A DNA stretch of 64,000 nucleotides from Candidatus Poribacteria bacterium (GTDB taxonomy: Bacteria; Poribacteria; WGA-4E; WGA-3G): assembly GCA_028824125.1 (NCBI GenBank), contig JAPPES010000094.1, positions 62,001 through 126,000 on the forward strand, read 5' to 3'. Position numbers and translations under genes: made by a program. Under the pieces are notes generated by a model. The model had not been told where the DNA came from. It did not search any database and saw nothing but the letters and a program-made list of their open reading frames with translations. Of the stretch, positions 60,904 to 64,000 are shown one piece after another (positions within the stretch are counted from its first letter, which is position 1; each line of letters begins with the position of its first letter).

Positions 60904-61101
60904 TTTAAAAAAAGAGTGGCGAGTGCTCCAACACCCGCCCAAACCTTTTCCACAAAACCTAGTGCCAACCAGAGTTTTGCTTTTAAAAGGCTATTTGTTA
61001 ATTATACGACACAAGCGAATTTTTGTCAAAAGAAAAACTCCGAAATTTGATGGTGATAAGATAGAGCAAAAGGATACATTACAAGCATTGGAGGAACACC
61101 A

Positions 61102-62403
61102 ATGAAATTTATGAAACTTATTTTTGTGGACAGAACGCACGAGGAGCGTTCATCAATCTCGCTATCTGAATTTTACAATGCCGCTAAGAGAATATCCGAA
61201 CTGGGGTTCGATGTTCCAGTCCTGCACGAATCCCCACAGACCCTGACACAAGAAAACCCATTAGGGCATCATCAAGAATTCGATTTCTATCAGTTGCTTA
61301 TTTTTCACTTCATGAGTCAATCAGAGCATATCTTGGATGTAGTGAGGACAAAACTACAACAGTTCGGCAAGGAATCTGGATGGGAACTTGCTAAATGGGA
61401 AGTATCAAACAGATTTGAAGACCACAGTTATGCAAATGTCTTGCCAGATGATTGGTTCAGGAAACAGGCATGGTATAACTACTATCAAAATGAAACATTG
61501 CAGGAAAAATCTCTCGTGAAGATACCCGCTGCAGCGTTCTATTTCGCCCGTATTTCTCGCGATATCCGTGAGATTGCCAAAAAGTTTGATGTCACTGAAT
61601 GGGCAGTCCGCAAATGGGCGAAAACGTCCGAATGGCATGAAGCCCTTGATGTTTTCGGTTACAAAGATGAACGCCGATTCGCGACACAACCTACACGAGA
61701 TACTGCACGCGACAATGGCGAAATTTTTGACAAGGCAAAACAGGCATACCAAGAAGCACTCAACGCAGGAAAACCACACCACAAACTCGCAACTATCGCC
61801 GGTGAAAGGGTAGGGTTACCGAGACGACGAATCCACGATTGGGCAATGAAACACAACTGGCGTGGAATTGATTCACGACTTCCGCACAACGTGAGGGATA
61901 GAAAAATTATGAGAGAACTTAATTTTTCAGATTGGAATCAGCATGATATTAATGCACTGTCCGATGAAGACTATAATTTACTAAAACATGCGGAAATAGG
62001 CTTAGTCAATCAACTCCAGGACTTTCTGACTGCCTATGATATTTACCCCGACGAATATCGCGGTGAGCGTTATATTCACCCGCTGGATTTATCACCTGGG
62101 GTTTTTAGTAGAGGCATAAATGAGGAGGAATTCTGCGTCAAATTTAGTAAACCAACAATATTACGCCATGTCAAATCCAGTCGTGACGGGAGGATGTATC
62201 AGATACACACAGGCTCTCTGAGATGGATTAAACTCAGTGATGTCCCAAAAATAATAAATCTCTATTGGGACAGCGTCTACAGAGATAAAACCTTCGATCA
62301 ACTCCAGGCAGTTGATCAACTCGTTGTAAAGCAGAGAGAATACACGACAATGTTAGAAAATATAGAACAGAAAATGAAAGGAGTTTGCAATCATGTCAGA
62401 TAA
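61102..62403 (+). CDS. Uncharacterised protein with two HTH-like segments
   Basis: ATG 61102 has GGAGGAACACCA upstream. It encodes 433 residues. Two similar segments read RDIREIAKKFDVTEWAVRKWAKTSEWHEA and HKLATIAGERVGLPRRRIHDWAMKHNWRG, resembling paired HTH or tandem small-terminase-type DNA-binding units. The N-terminal 130 residues (MKFMKLIFVDRTHEERSSIS) and C-terminal 160 are not recognised. The stop overlaps the next gene by 11 bases, so the two are coupled. Confidence 0.55.
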   Translation: MKFMKLIFVDRTHEERSSISLSEFYNAAKRISELGFDVPVLHESPQTLTQENPLGHHQEFDFYQLLIFHFMSQSEHILDVVRTKLQQFGKESGWELAKWEVSNRFEDHSYANVLPDDWFRKQAWYNYYQNETLQEKSLVKIPAAAFYFARISRDIREIAKKFDVTEWAVRKWAKTSEWHEALDVFGYKDERRFATQPTRDTARDNGEIFDKAKQAYQEALNAGKPHHKLATIAGERVGLPRRRIHDWAMKHNWRGIDSRLPHNVRDRKIMRELNFSDWNQHDINALSDEDYNLLKHAEIGLVNQLQDFLTAYDIYPDEYRGERYIHPLDLSPGVFSRGINEEEFCVKFSKPTILRHVKSSRDGRMYQIHTGSLRWIKLSDVPKIINLYWDSVYRDKTFDQLQAVDQLVVKQREYTTMLENIEQKMKGVCNHVR

Positions 62404-62779
62404 AAACATATCTTTACCTCAAAAATATGTTGAAGAATGTCTTGCGAATGGACGCAAATTGAAAGAAACTGTTAATGAGACGATACGAGTAACCGTTATT
62501 CAAGGGGACCGAGAGGATGGTCGTAAATTTGGTCTTCCGTTTGGTCGTGAATTATTTGATCTTGATGCTAAAATTAATCCCCAAAACGATATTGATGATG
62601 AGGGTTATGTAACGCAAGCATGGTTCCATATGCCTTGGATTCAGCGCATTCAAGAAAGAGACGGAGCGATATGGGCTTTAATGAAACCTTCAAGATTTGA
62701 GATGCCAGATTCTGTTGTCTATTTTGAGGCTTATATTGACAATACGGAAACAAGACTGCTTCCACATCCCGATTTTTAG
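62393..62779 (+). CDS. Uncharacterised protein
   Basis: AAGGAGTTTGCAATC precedes ATG 62393. The 128 residues (KLKETVNETIRVTVIQGDRE ... EAYIDNTETRLLPHPDF) are mixed alpha/beta with a beta-rich end. No family. Coupled to the gene upstream and followed 72 bases later by the DUF4238 gene. Confidence 0.5.
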   Translation: MSDKNISLPQKYVEECLANGRKLKETVNETIRVTVIQGDREDGRKFGLPFGRELFDLDAKINPQNDIDDEGYVTQAWFHMPWIQRIQERDGAIWALMKPSRFEMPDSVVYFEAYIDNTETRLLPHPDF

Positions 62780-62851
62780 GAAGTTCACTAATACTCGCGA
62801 TGCGGATTGACGAGAGGCAGATTCGCAATCTTTGAGGAGAGATATTATACC

Positions 62852-63817
62852 ATGAGAAATATTGCGCGAAATCATCATTACGTTCCACAATTCTATCTAA
62901 AAGGATTCTCGGACCCTAACCTACAAAATGAACAACTCCACGTCATTGACAAAGGAGAAAGACGACATTTTGTGACTACGGCACCTAATATAGCAGTACA
63001 ACGTGACTTCAACAGAATAAACATACCAGGCCATTCTATGGATGAAATTGAAAGACAGTTAGCTCAAATTGAAGGCAAGGTGGCAACGGTGTTGAGATCT
63101 ATAGCAGAAAATGCAACATTACCAGAAGATGACGCGGATATGGATTATCTAATCGTTTTTGTTGCCATCCTTGCTGCAAACAACCCGCAAATCCGGGAAC
63201 GTTTAATCAACAGAGATCGAGAAATTTCAAGACAAATGATGCAATCCCTCGTTACAAGCCGGGAAGTCTATGAATCTCGCCTATCAGATCTGGGAATGGA
63301 AGACCGAATTGGATATGAGGCAGCGAGGGCATTTGTCGAAAGCGAAAATTACACCATAAATGTTGAAGATCCGTTCGGTTATTATTTGGCAGTTGTGTTT
63401 AATGGTCTCTATGAAACTGTGTTACCAGTCTTTTCCACTATGGATTGGTCCTTAGTAATTGCTGAAGAAGGTGAGACTGATTTCGTCTGTTCTGATCTTC
63501 CAGCTGTCTTATTTAAGGTTGTGAATCTGATACCTCATCTACAACTCCCATATACGATTACATCTGCAGGTCTGATCCTACCCAACAAGGCTACCCAGAT
63601 AAATAATACCACGGAAAGCCTTGAATTGACTATGCCGTTAAATCCTCGTATGGCGATATACGCAACAACCTTTCCTACTGGATATCGAATGAGTCCTGCT
63701 TATATTAATAAGCGAACGATAGATGCTTCAACGAGACATATCTACTGTTCAAACCTTGACTTCAAATTCTGCGATAACGAAGTGATGAAAAGTGGATGGA
63801 ATCTTGTGGATGTATAA
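62852..63817 (+). CDS. DUF4238 family protein
   Basis: GAGGAGAGATATTATACC precedes ATG 62852. It encodes 321 residues. NHHYVPQFYLKGFSDPN is the DUF4238 (PF14022) signature, followed by the usual pattern with a helical middle (YLIVFVAILAANNPQIRERL) and DFVCSDLPAVLF, then IMPLNPRMAI-like LTMPLNPRMAIYAT. The conserved His-His-Tyr-Val-Pro suggests a metal or nucleic acid role; the family often lies in defence islands. Function unproven. Confidence 0.8.
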   Translation: MRNIARNHHYVPQFYLKGFSDPNLQNEQLHVIDKGERRHFVTTAPNIAVQRDFNRINIPGHSMDEIERQLAQIEGKVATVLRSIAENATLPEDDADMDYLIVFVAILAANNPQIRERLINRDREISRQMMQSLVTSREVYESRLSDLGMEDRIGYEAARAFVESENYTINVEDPFGYYLAVVFNGLYETVLPVFSTMDWSLVIAEEGETDFVCSDLPAVLFKVVNLIPHLQLPYTITSAGLILPNKATQINNTTESLELTMPLNPRMAIYATTFPTGYRMSPAYINKRTIDASTRHIYCSNLDFKFCDNEVMKSGWNLVDV

Positions 63818-63866
63818 GAGTTTCGGTGTCATTTAAATCTGTCTTCACTATCTAAGGAGAACTTCA

Positions 63867-64000
63867 ATGAGAATTAAAGAAGAATTTAAGAGGAATGGTG
63901 TCTTTTGGCTTCCTTCTTCTCCTAGAACACAGGTTCCTGGAATACTCTCAATATCGGATGGAGGAGAGGTTAAACTTGAACTTACCCAGCCGCTTGGTAG
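63867..64000 (+). CDS. ApeA-type protein, N-terminus only
   Basis: AAGGAGAACTTCA precedes ATG 63867. The 44 visible residues (MRIKEEFKRNGVFWLPSSPR ... VKLELTQPLG) match the start of ApeA N-terminal domains (FWLP..p...vpG.L....g..v.LeL.g). ApeA proteins carry a C-terminal HEPN nuclease and protect against phage. The gene continues past the window, so the HEPN part cannot be seen. It adjoins the DUF4238 gene on the same strand with 49 bases between. Confidence 0.65.
   Translation, partial: MRIKEEFKRNGVFWLPSSPRTQVPGILSISDGGEVKLELTQPLG

Noticed and set aside
60833-61105. 90-codon open frame after the promoter at 60875
   Set aside because: Its start lies before the promoter, so it could not be transcribed in full from it. 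Lys-rich text and no ribosome site.

Overview
The window looks like a piece of a Candidatus Poribacteria genome. The best evidence is the C-terminal module shared by three very large predicted secreted proteins (ends near 1736, 28510 and 31237). Each has two dockerin-like EF-hand repeats, the string NYPNPFNPETWIPYQL, a FlgD-like Ig fold and a basic RKxLIRK end, a combination I associate with Poribacteria. This is recall, not a database search. No rRNA or tRNA gene was recognised.

Layout. 1-16.6 kb, all on the minus strand: cell-envelope genes (substrate-binding lipoprotein, gluzincin-like protein, Yip1-type membrane protein, EEP phosphatase/nuclease, TonB receptor, lipoproteins) among many duplicated, truncated and frameshifted copies of small envelope genes. 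17.5-21.5 kb: a 1133-residue protein with a Cys-rich cluster and a C-terminal winged helix, then an Apea-type HEPN fragment. 21.9-28.5 kb: a decayed plasmid replicon with an ssb pseudogene, a Rep_3-type initiator, eight 22-bp iterons, a ruvC remnant, IS ends, a segmental duplication on both sides of the rep module, and a repeated hairpin element with compensatory changes. 28.5-37.3 kb, minus strand: two giant secreted proteins (metzincin-cohesin-dockerin; diheme cytochrome c-LRR-dockerin), a Big_5 lipoprotein and an outer-membrane barrel. 37.5-64 kb: a second mobile region without recognisable phage structural genes. It carries a PD-(D/E)XK-like protein, a Gp157-like protein, a tyrosine recombinase, HNH and GIY-YIG nucleases, ParA with a ribbon-helix-helix partner, a primase/SF3-helicase pair, a broken ruvC, and a defence-like cargo (AbiTii, DUF2806, DUF4238, and the start of an ApeA gene running off the right edge).

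How the genes fit together. In the second mobile region the primase (53.9 kb) and D5-type helicase (55.2 kb) overlap translationally and are followed by an ACGTCAC repeat array that may be an origin. ParA/RHH share a possible site motif (CATATCRGTAT) with an inverted-repeat cluster at 52.4 kb. Three overlapping genes at 44.4-46.2 kb encode a proteasome-like Ntn hydrolase, an antitoxin-like protein carrying a perfect-length 132-bp tandem duplication, and a RelE-like toxin. To me this is the most interesting candidate system. A gene behind a consensus promoter at 50.75 kb is broken by a 10-bp tandem duplication, which would be reversible by slippage.
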